Shown piece after piece: positions 49,641-58,863 of a stretch of 64,000 nucleotides of DNA. The notes under the pieces are model-generated. The model was not told the origin of the DNA. It did not search any database and saw only the letters and a program-made list of their open reading frames with translations. The position numbers were made by a program, and so were the translations under genes. Each line of letters starts with the position of its first letter. Position 1 is the stretch's first letter. This stretch comes from an uncultured Rubripirellula sp. (GTDB lineage: Bacteria; Planctomycetota; Planctomycetia; Pirellulales; Pirellulaceae), in NCBI GenBank assembly GCA_938075415.1, contig CALJHC010000013.1:1-64000 (forward strand). Reading direction: 5' to 3'.

Positions 49641-51098
49641 ATGTATCCGAAATGCACAGGCTTTGACCCCTCATGGGGCATGCCACGCCGTCAGCTCCTT
49701 AATGGGTTTGGGATGGGGATGGGTGCTATTGCCTTGTCAGATTTGCTCGCTTCCCAGACACAGGCTGCGGAAATCCCAAGCCTTGTCGGTGGCGCACTGT
49801 CCAGAACTCATCATGCGGCGAAAGCGAAACGCGTCATTTTCTTGTTTCAAAGCGGCGGTCCCTCGCAAATTGATCTATTGGATCACAAGCCTCACTTGAA
49901 CAAGGTCCATGGCGAGCAATTACCCGATTCTGTTCGAAAAGGACAACGACTGACCGGAATGAGTGGCAACCAGTCGAGTTTGCCGCTGGTGGGCTCACCG
50001 TTCAAGTTCCAGCAGCATGGTAAATCAGGACAATGGTTAAGCGAGTTGCTACCGCACACTGCTGGCATCGCGGACGAAATGTGCATTGTTAACTCGATGC
50101 ATACCGAGGCGATTAACCATGGACCGGGCGTGACGTTCATCCAGACGGGATCACAGTTTCCGGGTCGACCCAGCATGGGTGCATGGCTGAGTTACGGCCT
50201 CGGAACCGCGAATCAAAATCTGCCGGCATTTGTGGTGATGGTGACCAAAAATAAAGGTGGCCAACCATTGGTATCCCGGCTTTGGGGTAGTGGCTTTCTG
50301 CCAGCCAAGCACCAGGGAGTGCGATTCCGTTCGGGTAAGGATCCCGTTCTGTACCTGAACAATCCCGAGGGAATTGACTCCGTGAGTCGAAAGCGAATGC
50401 TTGATGCGTTGGAACAACTGCACCAAATTCAGCTGGACCAACATAACGATCCCCAACTGGAGACACGAATCGCCCAGTACGAATTGGCCTTCAAAATGCA
50501 ATCCTCTGTCCCCGAGGTTGTCGAGGTTGCCGGCGAGACAAAAGAAACACTTGACCTCTACGGCCCCGATGTCAGCAAGCCCGGCTCTTACGCAGCAAAC
50601 TGCTTGCTCGCACGACGACTTGCCGAACGTGGTGTCCGTTATATCCAGCTTTATCATCCCGGCTGGGATCAGCACGGCGGCCTGCCCGGAGGACTTCGCA
50701 ATCAGTGTCGAGAAACAGACCAAGCGTCTGCGGCATTGGTCATGGATTTAAAACAGCGCGGAATGCTCGAAGACACTTTGGTTGTTTGGGCGGGAGAATT
50801 TGGCAGGACGAATTACTGCCAAGGGCAACTCAACGGAAACCAGTTCGGCCGAGATCATCACCCTCGCTGTTATTCCATTTGGATGGCCGGAGGTGGCATC
50901 AAGCCCGGCATCTGTTTTGGAAAGACGGATCAATACGGATATAATATTGAGGAGAATGGAGTGCACGTCCATGACCTGCAAGCCACCATCCTCCACCTGC
51001 TAGGAATTAACCACGAGCGACTGACTTACCGACACCAGGGAAGACGTTACCGGTTGACCGATGTTCATGGCGACGTCGTCAGTCCGATTCTGGCATGA
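49641..51098 (+). CDS. DUF1501 protein, Tat-exported (second copy)
   Basis: 485 residues from ATG 49641, 7 bp after the PSD1 stop; an ATG at 49608 would overlap that gene by 26 nt. The Tat motif is PRRQLLNGFGMGMGAIALSDLLA (Arg16-Arg17). DUF1501 marks: VIFLFQSGGPSQIDLLDHKP, YIQLYHPGWDQHGGL, VVWAGEFGRTNYCQG, GRDHHPRCYSIWMAGGGIKPG and VHDLQATILHLLGINHERLT. Close paralog of 26465-27913, including the position of each motif. Third-in-line with PSD1 upstream and the heme-binding dehydrogenase downstream. Confidence 0.92.
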   Translation: MYPKCTGFDPSWGMPRRQLLNGFGMGMGAIALSDLLASQTQAAEIPSLVGGALSRTHHAAKAKRVIFLFQSGGPSQIDLLDHKPHLNKVHGEQLPDSVRKGQRLTGMSGNQSSLPLVGSPFKFQQHGKSGQWLSELLPHTAGIADEMCIVNSMHTEAINHGPGVTFIQTGSQFPGRPSMGAWLSYGLGTANQNLPAFVVMVTKNKGGQPLVSRLWGSGFLPAKHQGVRFRSGKDPVLYLNNPEGIDSVSRKRMLDALEQLHQIQLDQHNDPQLETRIAQYELAFKMQSSVPEVVEVAGETKETLDLYGPDVSKPGSYAANCLLARRLAERGVRYIQLYHPGWDQHGGLPGGLRNQCRETDQASAALVMDLKQRGMLEDTLVVWAGEFGRTNYCQGQLNGNQFGRDHHPRCYSIWMAGGGIKPGICFGKTDQYGYNIEENGVHVHDLQATILHLLGINHERLTYRHQGRRYRLTDVHGDVVSPILA

Positions 51099-51210
51099 CT
51101 GGACTGCCCCAGAATTCACCGACAAAATCAGCTTGGATTCATTCGCTTGTTCAGTTGCGTTTGGCCATGAAACCAAATCGATTCAACCTTCAGTAGTACG
51201 TAAAAAAAAC

Positions 51211-54200
51211 ATGATTGAGCGGATCACTGCGAAGACCAATAAAAGATTGCGATCAAGTTGTTTCGAATCATTGCGGGCCTCTCGATACCGGACCGCATGC
51301 CTTGTCGTGTTACTGAACCTGCTTTGGATTGTTCCAAGCCAAGTTCAAGTGTCAGCGAATGACTTCAAAGATCCTCAAGCTGACCGTTACGGCTTGCCGG
51401 AGGTACCGGACGGTTTCGAGGTCACCATCTTTGCCAAGGAACCGATGGTTCGGCAGCCGTGTTCGATGGCATTCGATGCTCGCGGGCGGCTTTTCGTCGG
51501 GATGGGACCACAATATCGCAAGCCAACTCCAGAAACCCCCGGCGATAGTGTTGTCATTTTGTCGGACACGACCGGTGATGGCACGGCGGATCACAAACAA
51601 GTCTTTGCAACCGGGTTCAATGCTGTGCAAGCTTTAGCATGGCACGGACAAGATCTCTGGGTTGCCAATGCACCCGACCTAACCGTGGTTCGTGACCTGG
51701 ATGGTGATGATGAGGCGGATGAATATGTCCGCATCTACACAGACCTTGGCAATCTGGAGCATGGATTACATGGCCTGAACTGGGCACCTGATGGCAAGCT
51801 GTACATGAGCAAGGGCAACTCCAAAGGATTGACCCTCCCTGATCGCCTCGCACCAAAACCGTTTCGGGAATTATGGGGCGTTGATAGCCCCGCCAATGCA
51901 CCGGACATGCCAGAGCCAAAGGTGTTCACAAAAGACACCTACCAACGCAGCTTTCATGACCCGAACGATGATTGGGGATTGGATGGCGGTGTGTTGCGAT
52001 GCGATGATGGCGGTGCCAACCTGGAGATTGTGTCGCGCGGCTTCCGCAATCCTTGGGACATCACAGTGGACAGCCAATTCAACTGGCTAGGAACTGACAA
52101 TGACCAGACAGGTGGCGACCGTATCATCATGCCTTTTTATGGTGCCCATTTTGGCTGGAACCACCCATGGAGTGCACATTGGTCACCAGAGCCTCATCAG
52201 CCGTCCGCCCCGGTGAGCGGCCCCCTCTTTGAAGGTTCGGGAACTGGAATCATTTTTGGTGACGGATTGAAATTTCCGCCTCGATACCGAAAGGCGTTTT
52301 TCATCAATGATTGGTTAAACAAGACCACTTATGTGTGGCGTCCTGAATGGGATGGAGCCTTGATGCGACCTGCCTCCGGTAAATGGGAACCCTTCGTCGT
52401 AGGCGGTGACTCGCTTTTCCGCCCCACGGATCTTGAGGTTGGTGCCGATGGAGCTTTGTGGATTCTTGGGTGGAGTCGTGGGTATGGTGCCGAATGGAAG
52501 GATGGACAACTGACCAATGAAGGCCGCGTGTACCGCATCGCAAAAAAAGACACGTCAACACCTCGTCAAGCCACTAACCCCTCCGTGTTGCCAGAGCAAT
52601 CCGTGCTTGAGCTCGTGCAGCAGTTTTCATCGCCCCTGCCAGTGCATCGCATCGACGCTCAGGATGAATTGGTCCATCGCGGAAAACCGATCACCCAAGA
52701 ACTAATCAATATCCTGAATTCTGATTCACTCACAGAGATGCAGCAAACATGGACCCTCTGGGCACTGGGGCGAATCGCCGTGAACCAACCAGATCTTGAT
52801 GCTTTCTTCGAGCGAATGTTAACTCATGATAAACCAAGCGAAGCAAAAAATCGTTTCAATCAAAGACTACAGGCAATTCGAATTTTGGCATTTCGGTCGC
52901 GCGAAGCAAAAGTCCCACGTCCGCTCCCCGCCGCGTTGATCCATACACTGAATGACCCCGAGCCTCGAATTCGATTTGAATCGGTTCAGGCTTTGTACCA
53001 AGCTGACTGCAAACTGTATGTCCCGCAATTACTCGAGGCTATCGCCAAAGAAAAGGACACCACGGTTTTCTATACAACATGGAAGGCGTTAAAAAAGTTA
53101 TGCACGAGCGAGGATCTGCGAACGTTGCAAAATGATTCCCGTGATGCGGTTCGTCGGGCCGCATTACTGGCGTTGCTGGAATCACACGAAATCGACCAAG
53201 CGGAGGTGCAAGCCGCTGCAACCGACAGCGACATAGCAACTCGCGCGATCGCCTCAACATGGCTTGACAAAGTTGCTAACGGCGGTGAGGAATTAATCAT
53301 CAAGGGACGCCCACTTGGACAACCTGGCATCTCAACCATCTCCGACTCGGGACAGGTGACTCGCACCGTCAAAATGCCGTCGGTCTCGGTGGTTCGTAAC
53401 CTACGTGCGCAAAGCGACGAGACTTATCGTTTCCAGCCCAGTGGTCTGATGCGGGGTGCAAAAGCCTACAGCGATCGACCGTACAAAATTCGCCAATTAC
53501 CAGAAGACCTGGTGGGTGCCGACTTCATCCAAACGGCCAACAATGACGACGAGTCACAAGGTAATCAATGGCTTCTCTTTGAAGCCTTGGTCCCTCTGAA
53601 GGTAATGATCGCCGTTGACAGACGCCAACCTGATCCTCCGGCCTGGATCACAAAAGATTATCTTCGAACCGATCAGCAACTGGTCACTGATGATTGCACC
53701 ATGCAGATATACTCGCGCGATTACCCGGCGGGTCCAATTGTGCTCGGTGGTAACACCGATGCAAAACGAGAGTCTCCCTGCGCAAATTACGTGGTCTTGA
53801 TAAAGCCGCGTTTGCTAGAAAAGCGTATCGAAACAGAATCTCGTTCTGAGATGCTTAACTCGACATTGAAACTACTTGAGCAAGGAGATGTGCAACGGGG
53901 TGAAATCTTATTCAAACACACCGACGGTGCAGGCTGCATCAAATGCCATCGCTTGACAGAAGGCAATGGAGGCTTTGCACCGAACCTCGGCAGGGTGGGC
54001 AGTCGAGCAACAGTTAGACATCTGGTGGAATCCATGATTGACCCCGATGCCGTGATCACCGAAGGCTTTCAGCAGTTGAGTGTATTGATGAATGATGCTC
54101 GGGTTCACTCCGGCATCTTGATCGAGGAAAGCGGAATCAGCCTGACTTTGGGTCTTGTTAACGGAAATCAAATCGTTCTACCCAAGTCGTCAATCGAGCA

Positions 54201-55335
54201 ACGCAAGAGTCGCCCCCTCTCCACGATGCCCTCAATGGCCTCTTTGCTGCGCCCGGAGCAGATCGCTGACCTCGCAGCGTACCTGCTGACTTTGCGCGAC
54301 AACAAGTCAACAGAAGCTCGAAACCTTGCGAAGAAAAAAAGAACAAGAAGAAAAGCTAAGCAGGAGGAGGCGTCTCTAAAGCAACCGTCTGACAGCACAC
54401 CACCGAAATCAGGAGCAATGAAAACAGGAGCAATAAAAACAACCGAGCCATTCATACGACAGCAAGAAAAAAGGGGATTGTCCTACATTAAACAGAAGGA
54501 TCGCGTGCAAATTTATCATGACGGCAACCTCCTGACCGAGTATGTCTTCCAAGACGATGCAATCCTGCGTCCCTATTTCTCGAATTTAAAAACGCTGAGC
54601 GGGTTACAGGCTACACGTCGCTATCCCCCGGTGCGAGGTGAAGATGCAACCGACCATGCCACCATGCATCCCGGACTATGGCTGGCGTTTGGTGACATTA
54701 GTGGTTCTGACTTTTGGCGTAACCGAGGGTCGGTCAAGCATCGCCGATTCGTTGCCAAACCCACGGTGAACAACAAGCAACTGACGTTTGCGACTGAGTC
54801 TGACTTGATATCGCCCGACGAGGAGGTCATCTGTACCGTTGTCAACCGTTTCGCATTGCACATCCACACGATGGATTGGTCACTGGTGTGGGATGCAACC
54901 TACCGTTCAGCAAAACACGATTTCGTTTTTGGTGATCAGGAAGAAATGGGATTCGGCGCGCGCGTTGCCACGTCTTTGACAGAAAAAAATGGCGGCACTC
55001 TTCTCAATTCGGCGGGGACTCGAACCGCACGTTCAACTTGGGGGCAGCCCGCGCAGTGGTGCGACTACTCAGCGAAATCAGGCAATCGGCAGGTGGGCAT
55101 TACCTTAATGGCCTCCCCTGACAACTTTAGGGAAAGTTGGTGGCACAATCGGGATTATGGTGTCTTCGTTGCTAATCCCTTTGGGCGTGCCGCGATGAAA
55201 CAGGGTAACAAGAGTTCCATTTCTATCGCACGAGGCACCGACTTCCGAATCGTCTTTGGTGCCCACATTCACGAGAGCGAAAACTACGTTCCCCAGCACA
55301 GCTTTCAAAAATTTCTTGATGCCCTGCAGCCATGA
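51211..55335 (+). CDS. PVC-type heme-binding dehydrogenase with C-terminal DUF6807 domain
   Basis: 1374 residues from ATG 51211 (MIERITAKTNKR); the frame is open further upstream but that part overlaps the DUF1501 gene. A signal peptide ends near VSANDF. Residues about 60-480 form the membrane-bound-dehydrogenase-type propeller (YGLPEVPDGFEVTIFAKEP, FDARGRLFVGMGPQYRKP, GLNWAPDGKLYMSKGN, SRGFRNPWDITVDSQFN, FINDWLNKTTYVWRPEWDG). HEAT-like helices follow (about 570-690). A heme c site CIKCH is at 909-913 in the usual PVC heme-binding segment (HRLTEGNGGFAPNLGRVG ... MIDPDAVITEGFQQL). From about 1078 the protein becomes a DUF6807 (PmoA-like) domain (RGLSYIKQKDRVQIYHDGNLL, DHATMHPGLWLAFGDISG, SWWHNRDYGVFVANPFGR). 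Likely an exported, operon-encoded enzyme for a sugar or related substrate. Confidence 0.9.
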   Translation: MIERITAKTNKRLRSSCFESLRASRYRTACLVVLLNLLWIVPSQVQVSANDFKDPQADRYGLPEVPDGFEVTIFAKEPMVRQPCSMAFDARGRLFVGMGPQYRKPTPETPGDSVVILSDTTGDGTADHKQVFATGFNAVQALAWHGQDLWVANAPDLTVVRDLDGDDEADEYVRIYTDLGNLEHGLHGLNWAPDGKLYMSKGNSKGLTLPDRLAPKPFRELWGVDSPANAPDMPEPKVFTKDTYQRSFHDPNDDWGLDGGVLRCDDGGANLEIVSRGFRNPWDITVDSQFNWLGTDNDQTGGDRIIMPFYGAHFGWNHPWSAHWSPEPHQPSAPVSGPLFEGSGTGIIFGDGLKFPPRYRKAFFINDWLNKTTYVWRPEWDGALMRPASGKWEPFVVGGDSLFRPTDLEVGADGALWILGWSRGYGAEWKDGQLTNEGRVYRIAKKDTSTPRQATNPSVLPEQSVLELVQQFSSPLPVHRIDAQDELVHRGKPITQELINILNSDSLTEMQQTWTLWALGRIAVNQPDLDAFFERMLTHDKPSEAKNRFNQRLQAIRILAFRSREAKVPRPLPAALIHTLNDPEPRIRFESVQALYQADCKLYVPQLLEAIAKEKDTTVFYTTWKALKKLCTSEDLRTLQNDSRDAVRRAALLALLESHEIDQAEVQAAATDSDIATRAIASTWLDKVANGGEELIIKGRPLGQPGISTISDSGQVTRTVKMPSVSVVRNLRAQSDETYRFQPSGLMRGAKAYSDRPYKIRQLPEDLVGADFIQTANNDDESQGNQWLLFEALVPLKVMIAVDRRQPDPPAWITKDYLRTDQQLVTDDCTMQIYSRDYPAGPIVLGGNTDAKRESPCANYVVLIKPRLLEKRIETESRSEMLNSTLKLLEQGDVQRGEILFKHTDGAGCIKCHRLTEGNGGFAPNLGRVGSRATVRHLVESMIDPDAVITEGFQQLSVLMNDARVHSGILIEESGISLTLGLVNGNQIVLPKSSIEQRKSRPLSTMPSMASLLRPEQIADLAAYLLTLRDNKSTEARNLAKKKRTRRKAKQEEASLKQPSDSTPPKSGAMKTGAIKTTEPFIRQQEKRGLSYIKQKDRVQIYHDGNLLTEYVFQDDAILRPYFSNLKTLSGLQATRRYPPVRGEDATDHATMHPGLWLAFGDISGSDFWRNRGSVKHRRFVAKPTVNNKQLTFATESDLISPDEEVICTVVNRFALHIHTMDWSLVWDATYRSAKHDFVFGDQEEMGFGARVATSLTEKNGGTLLNSAGTRTARSTWGQPAQWCDYSAKSGNRQVGITLMASPDNFRESWWHNRDYGVFVANPFGRAAMKQGNKSSISIARGTDFRIVFGAHIHESENYVPQHSFQKFLDALQP

Positions 55336-56739
55336 GGTCTCGGGATCACTGACTCACTTTCCCGTATGAATGCACAGCTTAAATGCTCAGCGTTCCTGAA
55401 TGAACAACCTAGCTGAATAAACGGTGTAGTGACGACGTCAGCACCGATAAGATTGAGTGATTCGTTATGATGCCTTCGCGTTGAGGAAGGGAACCATCGG
55501 AGAAATTTACCTAGCCAGGCAGGTGAATACCCAAGCATCAGGTCGATCTTCATTTTTGAACCACAGCTCGAACTGAAAGTTCATCAAATTCACGCGATGG
55601 GTGAAAGGGTTGCACTGACATCGACAGAAGGCTGAGCCGAATTCTCCAACCGTTTCCCAACAGCTGTGGATCGACTCAGAGACCAAACAGCTCACTGAAG
55701 ATTCTCTTGCCCAGTCGTACATCGAACGAATCCTGGCAGAGCAATACGTACCCATAACACTTTCGCTTTGCCTCCCCATGCTGACGCTGAACTCCTAAGA
55801 AATGTCGCAATCATGGATACATTTGCGGCAGCTGTTCGCTCCAAAATGCGGCAGCTGTTCGCTCCAAAATAATGGGCCGCCGAACAAAACCGAGAAGAAT
55901 CTTGCTCGCTGAGAAAACATGCAGACAGACTCACACAACGACTTCACCCCCCGTTTGGATGCTCGGTAGCCGCAACTGACCGATCAAATCATTAGCAACC
56001 CGCACCACTAAAGGCTTAGATCGTCAACCTCAGACGCTCGCAAAAAAGTCAAAAGGTCGTCGAGGCGCAACCCCGAACTTTCAATCGTCGGTCCGGCGCA
56101 CGAAAAAAGTCAGTATCTTCGTTTGGAATCAAATGCAAACCGGGAAATAATGGCATTTCCAGTAGTTTCATCAAAACCCCAAGGCCCAGGGCGATCCCCG
56201 ACTTTACGGGCATTTGGGTGCCCTTTCATGGGAATTTGAGTGGTTTGAGCAGCATTGGATGACGCCAAGATCCTGACTTTTCTACTCAAGCATCCACCAG
56301 TAGTAACTTACACCCGGAGCAACCGGTAAAGTTACCGTTGGACTTTGGCGGTAATTTAGCCTTAGACGTCAAACAAGGGCTTTATTTAGATCTGGTGGAT
56401 TTTTGACGTGTTTTTTGTTTGCGTCATACTTGCCAATCGAGAACAATTAGAGACATTCAGTGGTGTCGGAGTGACCATGAGAATGGTGCGCAACAGAAAG
56501 TCGCAAAAGATTGGTCTCCAAGAAAGACGAACAAGTTGTTCGCCGATAACCACTTTCGGACACTTACATCACAGGCGGTGTATTCGTTGGGCTATCCCCA
56601 CAGACCCCGACGACTGACATATGTGGTCTCCTCCCCGAATGGATTGATGAGAAGCCATCGAGGCTAGACCTAACACCTAATGATTCGCAAAGTTCTGCGA
56701 TGATCGTTTTTAATTTTTTTTACACTCTCGGTCGAAGCG
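55336..56739. other. Intergenic stretch of 1.4 kb with one tandem repeat
   Basis: A 23-bp repeat lies at 55824-55869. Short frames on both strands (one Cys-rich on the minus strand, 55507-55779) are unsupported. The last 350 bp are relatively AT-rich and should hold the promoter of the small lipoprotein gene. Confidence 0.4.
55824..55869. repeat. 23-bp tandem repeat, 2 exact copies
   Basis: Two identical copies of a 23-bp unit beginning TGCGGCAGCTGTTCG and ending CTCCAAAA. Confidence 0.9.
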
Positions 56740-56925
56740 ATGAAATTTTCAAAAATCTTTTTTCTACTCTTGTTTGGTTTCGCTCTCACTTTGCAATCCG
56801 GTTGCTCCGAGCCAGGAAATACAGTTGTTGAGGCAACGACGTTGACCCCTGAACAGGAAGCACAGATGGGTGACCTGAGCAACGATATCGGTGAATCAAT
56901 GTCGATGACGCCTGGCCAAGAGTAG
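56740..56925 (+). CDS. Small lipoprotein next to DUF1559 gene (copy 2)
   Basis: 61 residues: [19 protein letters not shown] followed by SGC, with lipobox Cys at residue 22. The mature part is short and acidic with VVEA soon after the Cys ([19 protein letters not shown]) and a Met/Ser-rich tail ending GQE. It resembles the protein at 11729-11920 in Cys position, VVEA placement and tail. Only 53 bp separate it from the DUF1559 gene, so the two are probably one transcript. Unknown function. Confidence 0.8.
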   Translation: MKFSKIFFLLLFGFALTLQSGCSEPGNTVVEATTLTPEQEAQMGDLSNDIGESMSMTPGQE

Positions 56926-56978
56926 TAATCCGTTCACTTTTTTTATTATCACCTCTTTTACTTTTCGAGGTTTTCTCA

Positions 56979-58208
56979 ATGAGATCTTCTAGACGCTCGG
57001 GTTTCACATTAGTGGAACTGCTGGTGGTCATTGCGATCATCGGCATTCTAGTGGGGCTGCTTCTGCCTGCTGTACAAGCAGCGCGCGAGGCCGCTCGCCG
57101 TATGAGTTGTAGCAACAACTTCAAGCAAGTTGGACTCGCAATTCACAACTATCATTCAGCTTACAAACAGCTTCCCCGTCAAGGCGCAGGAACCGGCGAG
57201 AACATCGCTTCGGGACACTTTGCGGTCGATAACCAGACGGCAAATAATCAGTCGCTGAGTATCTTCGTTGGTATCTTACCCTTCATGGAGCAGCAAGCCC
57301 TTTGGGAGAACATCTCTCAGCCAAACGGCGTGGACCTCCGCAACCTCGGGACAGTTCGGGTTCCTCTCTGGCCTGCCATGGGACCAACTCCCAGTGCGTA
57401 CCACACCGGCTCAGGTATCGTGAACACCAATTACGAGCCTTGGATGACTGAGATCCCGACGCTTCGCTGCCCAAGTGACCCCGGAAATGGTTCAGGATCC
57501 ATGGGTCGTACCAATTACGCGGCCTGCATGGGTGATGCTCACAACTGGCAGCACACTGGCATTCCTTACTACCCACTGAATCCGCATCCTGTGGGAGTCT
57601 CTTCGACCTTGTCTCGATACATGAAGGCATCTGGTCGCGGAGCGTTTGTTTCTCGATTAACGACCAAGTTTCGAGACATCACAGACGGTCTGGCCAACAC
57701 CATCATGGGCGGTGAGATTGAAACTTCTTTGGGTGACAACGCGATCACCACGCGAGCACACAGTGCCGGATTCACCGCGGTTAGAAACAACCCAACGGTT
57801 TGCCGTCCCAGCTTAGATCCAGAACGCCCTGCGTTTTGGACACCGGGCGCTGCCCTCGGTCCTGACTGGCTGACCCGAGGATCCGCTTGGGCCAGCAGCC
57901 TCGGACCGCAGACCAACATGAACACCATCCTTCCTCCCAATGCCGAACTCTGCATGTGGGCAACCTGGATGGGCGAAGGCACCGTTCCTCCAAGCAGTCA
58001 GCACCAAGGTGGTGCTCATGTCTTGATGTCGGATGGAGCAGTTGTGTTCCTGACCGATTCAATCGAAGCGGGTGATCCAACAGCTCCATCGATTTGGGCC
58101 AATGGTACTGGCGGAAGTGCTCCAGGGCAGCAAAGCCCTTATGGTTTATGGGGTGCACTAGGCAGTAAAGGGGCCAATGAAACGATCGAGGAACAACTTA
58201 ACCAGTAG
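56979..58208 (+). CDS. DUF1559 prepilin-like protein (copy 2)
   Basis: 409 residues. Short leader MRSSRRSG, then [20 protein letters not shown], the type IV pilin-like cleavage and helix, then [20 protein letters not shown] and [10 protein letters not shown]. Near the end are [20 protein letters not shown] and a final IEEQLNQ, as in copy 1. The first about 60 residues are nearly identical to copy 1 while the middle has diverged (different Gly/Asn/Pro-rich loops), so this is an old duplication with a conserved secretion and assembly end. Strong terminator directly after. Confidence 0.93.
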   Translation: MRSSRRSGFTLVELLVVIAIIGILVGLLLPAVQAAREAARRMSCSNNFKQVGLAIHNYHSAYKQLPRQGAGTGENIASGHFAVDNQTANNQSLSIFVGILPFMEQQALWENISQPNGVDLRNLGTVRVPLWPAMGPTPSAYHTGSGIVNTNYEPWMTEIPTLRCPSDPGNGSGSMGRTNYAACMGDAHNWQHTGIPYYPLNPHPVGVSSTLSRYMKASGRGAFVSRLTTKFRDITDGLANTIMGGEIETSLGDNAITTRAHSAGFTAVRNNPTVCRPSLDPERPAFWTPGAALGPDWLTRGSAWASSLGPQTNMNTILPPNAELCMWATWMGEGTVPPSSQHQGGAHVLMSDGAVVFLTDSIEAGDPTAPSIWANGTGGSAPGQQSPYGLWGALGSKGANETIEEQLNQ

Positions 58209-58243
58209 TCCTACTCTGGTCCGATGATGGTCAAAAGCGAGAT

Positions 58244-58273
58244 AGCGGCGTTCCTCGGGAACGCCGCTTTTTT
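58244..58273 (+). terminator. Rho-independent terminator after DUF1559 copy 2
   Basis: Perfect 11-bp stem AGCGGCGTTCC / GGAACGCCGCT with a TCG loop, then T-run. About 36 bp after the stop, the same spacing as at copy 1 but with a different stem sequence. Confidence 0.93.
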
Positions 58274-58785
58274 CGTGTTCCGAGCCATTGGAATACCAGG
58301 TGACTTACGTGGTTTCCGTTATATGTCCCCCCGACGCATCGGCAGTCTGACGGCAAATACCCCTGTTTTTCTATGCATCTCTGAACGGCCACCACACGTA
58401 ATCATTGAATCACGCCGAGCTCGCAGGATTCATTTCAGAGGCGGCACAAAGCCAGCCGTTAGTGAAGACGGTAGTTGCAGCCACAAAGAGATGCTGCTTG
58501 GGGCATGACTCGATGACCCGATTCAATCCCACAGAACCTGTTACGGTCAAAGCGCCAGATCGATCAAAATGCGCACTCAGTCGCATCTCCCAAGGCTCAC
58601 TGCCCCAAAACGCCCACACCATCCGCAACGTTCACACCATCCGCAACGTTCACTGCAAATTAAGTGTCGTCAGCTAACGCACGTGAAAACAATCATGGAT
58701 GTTGATAGGCAGGAATCGATCAAGGTTACTGTAAGCAAGAGAAGGCAATTCGAAGGGTCTGTTCTTAAGTAATGGTTCAAGCAAT
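58274..58785. other. Intergenic stretch between converging transcripts
   Basis: Lies between two terminators facing each other. Contains the 18-bp repeat at 58615-58650 and no recognised gene. Confidence 0.5.
58615..58650. repeat. 18-bp tandem repeat, 2 exact copies
   Basis: CACACCATCCGCAACGTT twice in succession. Confidence 0.85.
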
Positions 58786-58815
58786 AAAAAAACCGATGGT
58801 ACGGACCATCGGTTT
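58786..58815 (-). terminator. Terminator of the metalloprotease gene
   Basis: AAACCGATGGT / ACCATCGGTTT stem with a 4-nt loop. On the minus strand it is followed by a seven-T run. About 50 bp after the stop codon at 58864. Confidence 0.93.
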
Positions 58816-58863
58816 TAATGTCAGTTAGCTGTTTGCAACGTTTTGATGCAATCTGTCCGAACC

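Noticed and set aside
52304..52561. Several minus-strand frames inside the heme-dehydrogenase gene
   Set aside because: Antisense to a clear coding region; shadows.
55507..55779. 90-codon Cys-rich minus-strand frame
   Set aside because: No homology recognised, no ribosome site and no terminator.
57283..58158. Minus-strand frames inside DUF1559 copy 2
   Set aside because: Shadows of the strongly supported plus-strand gene.
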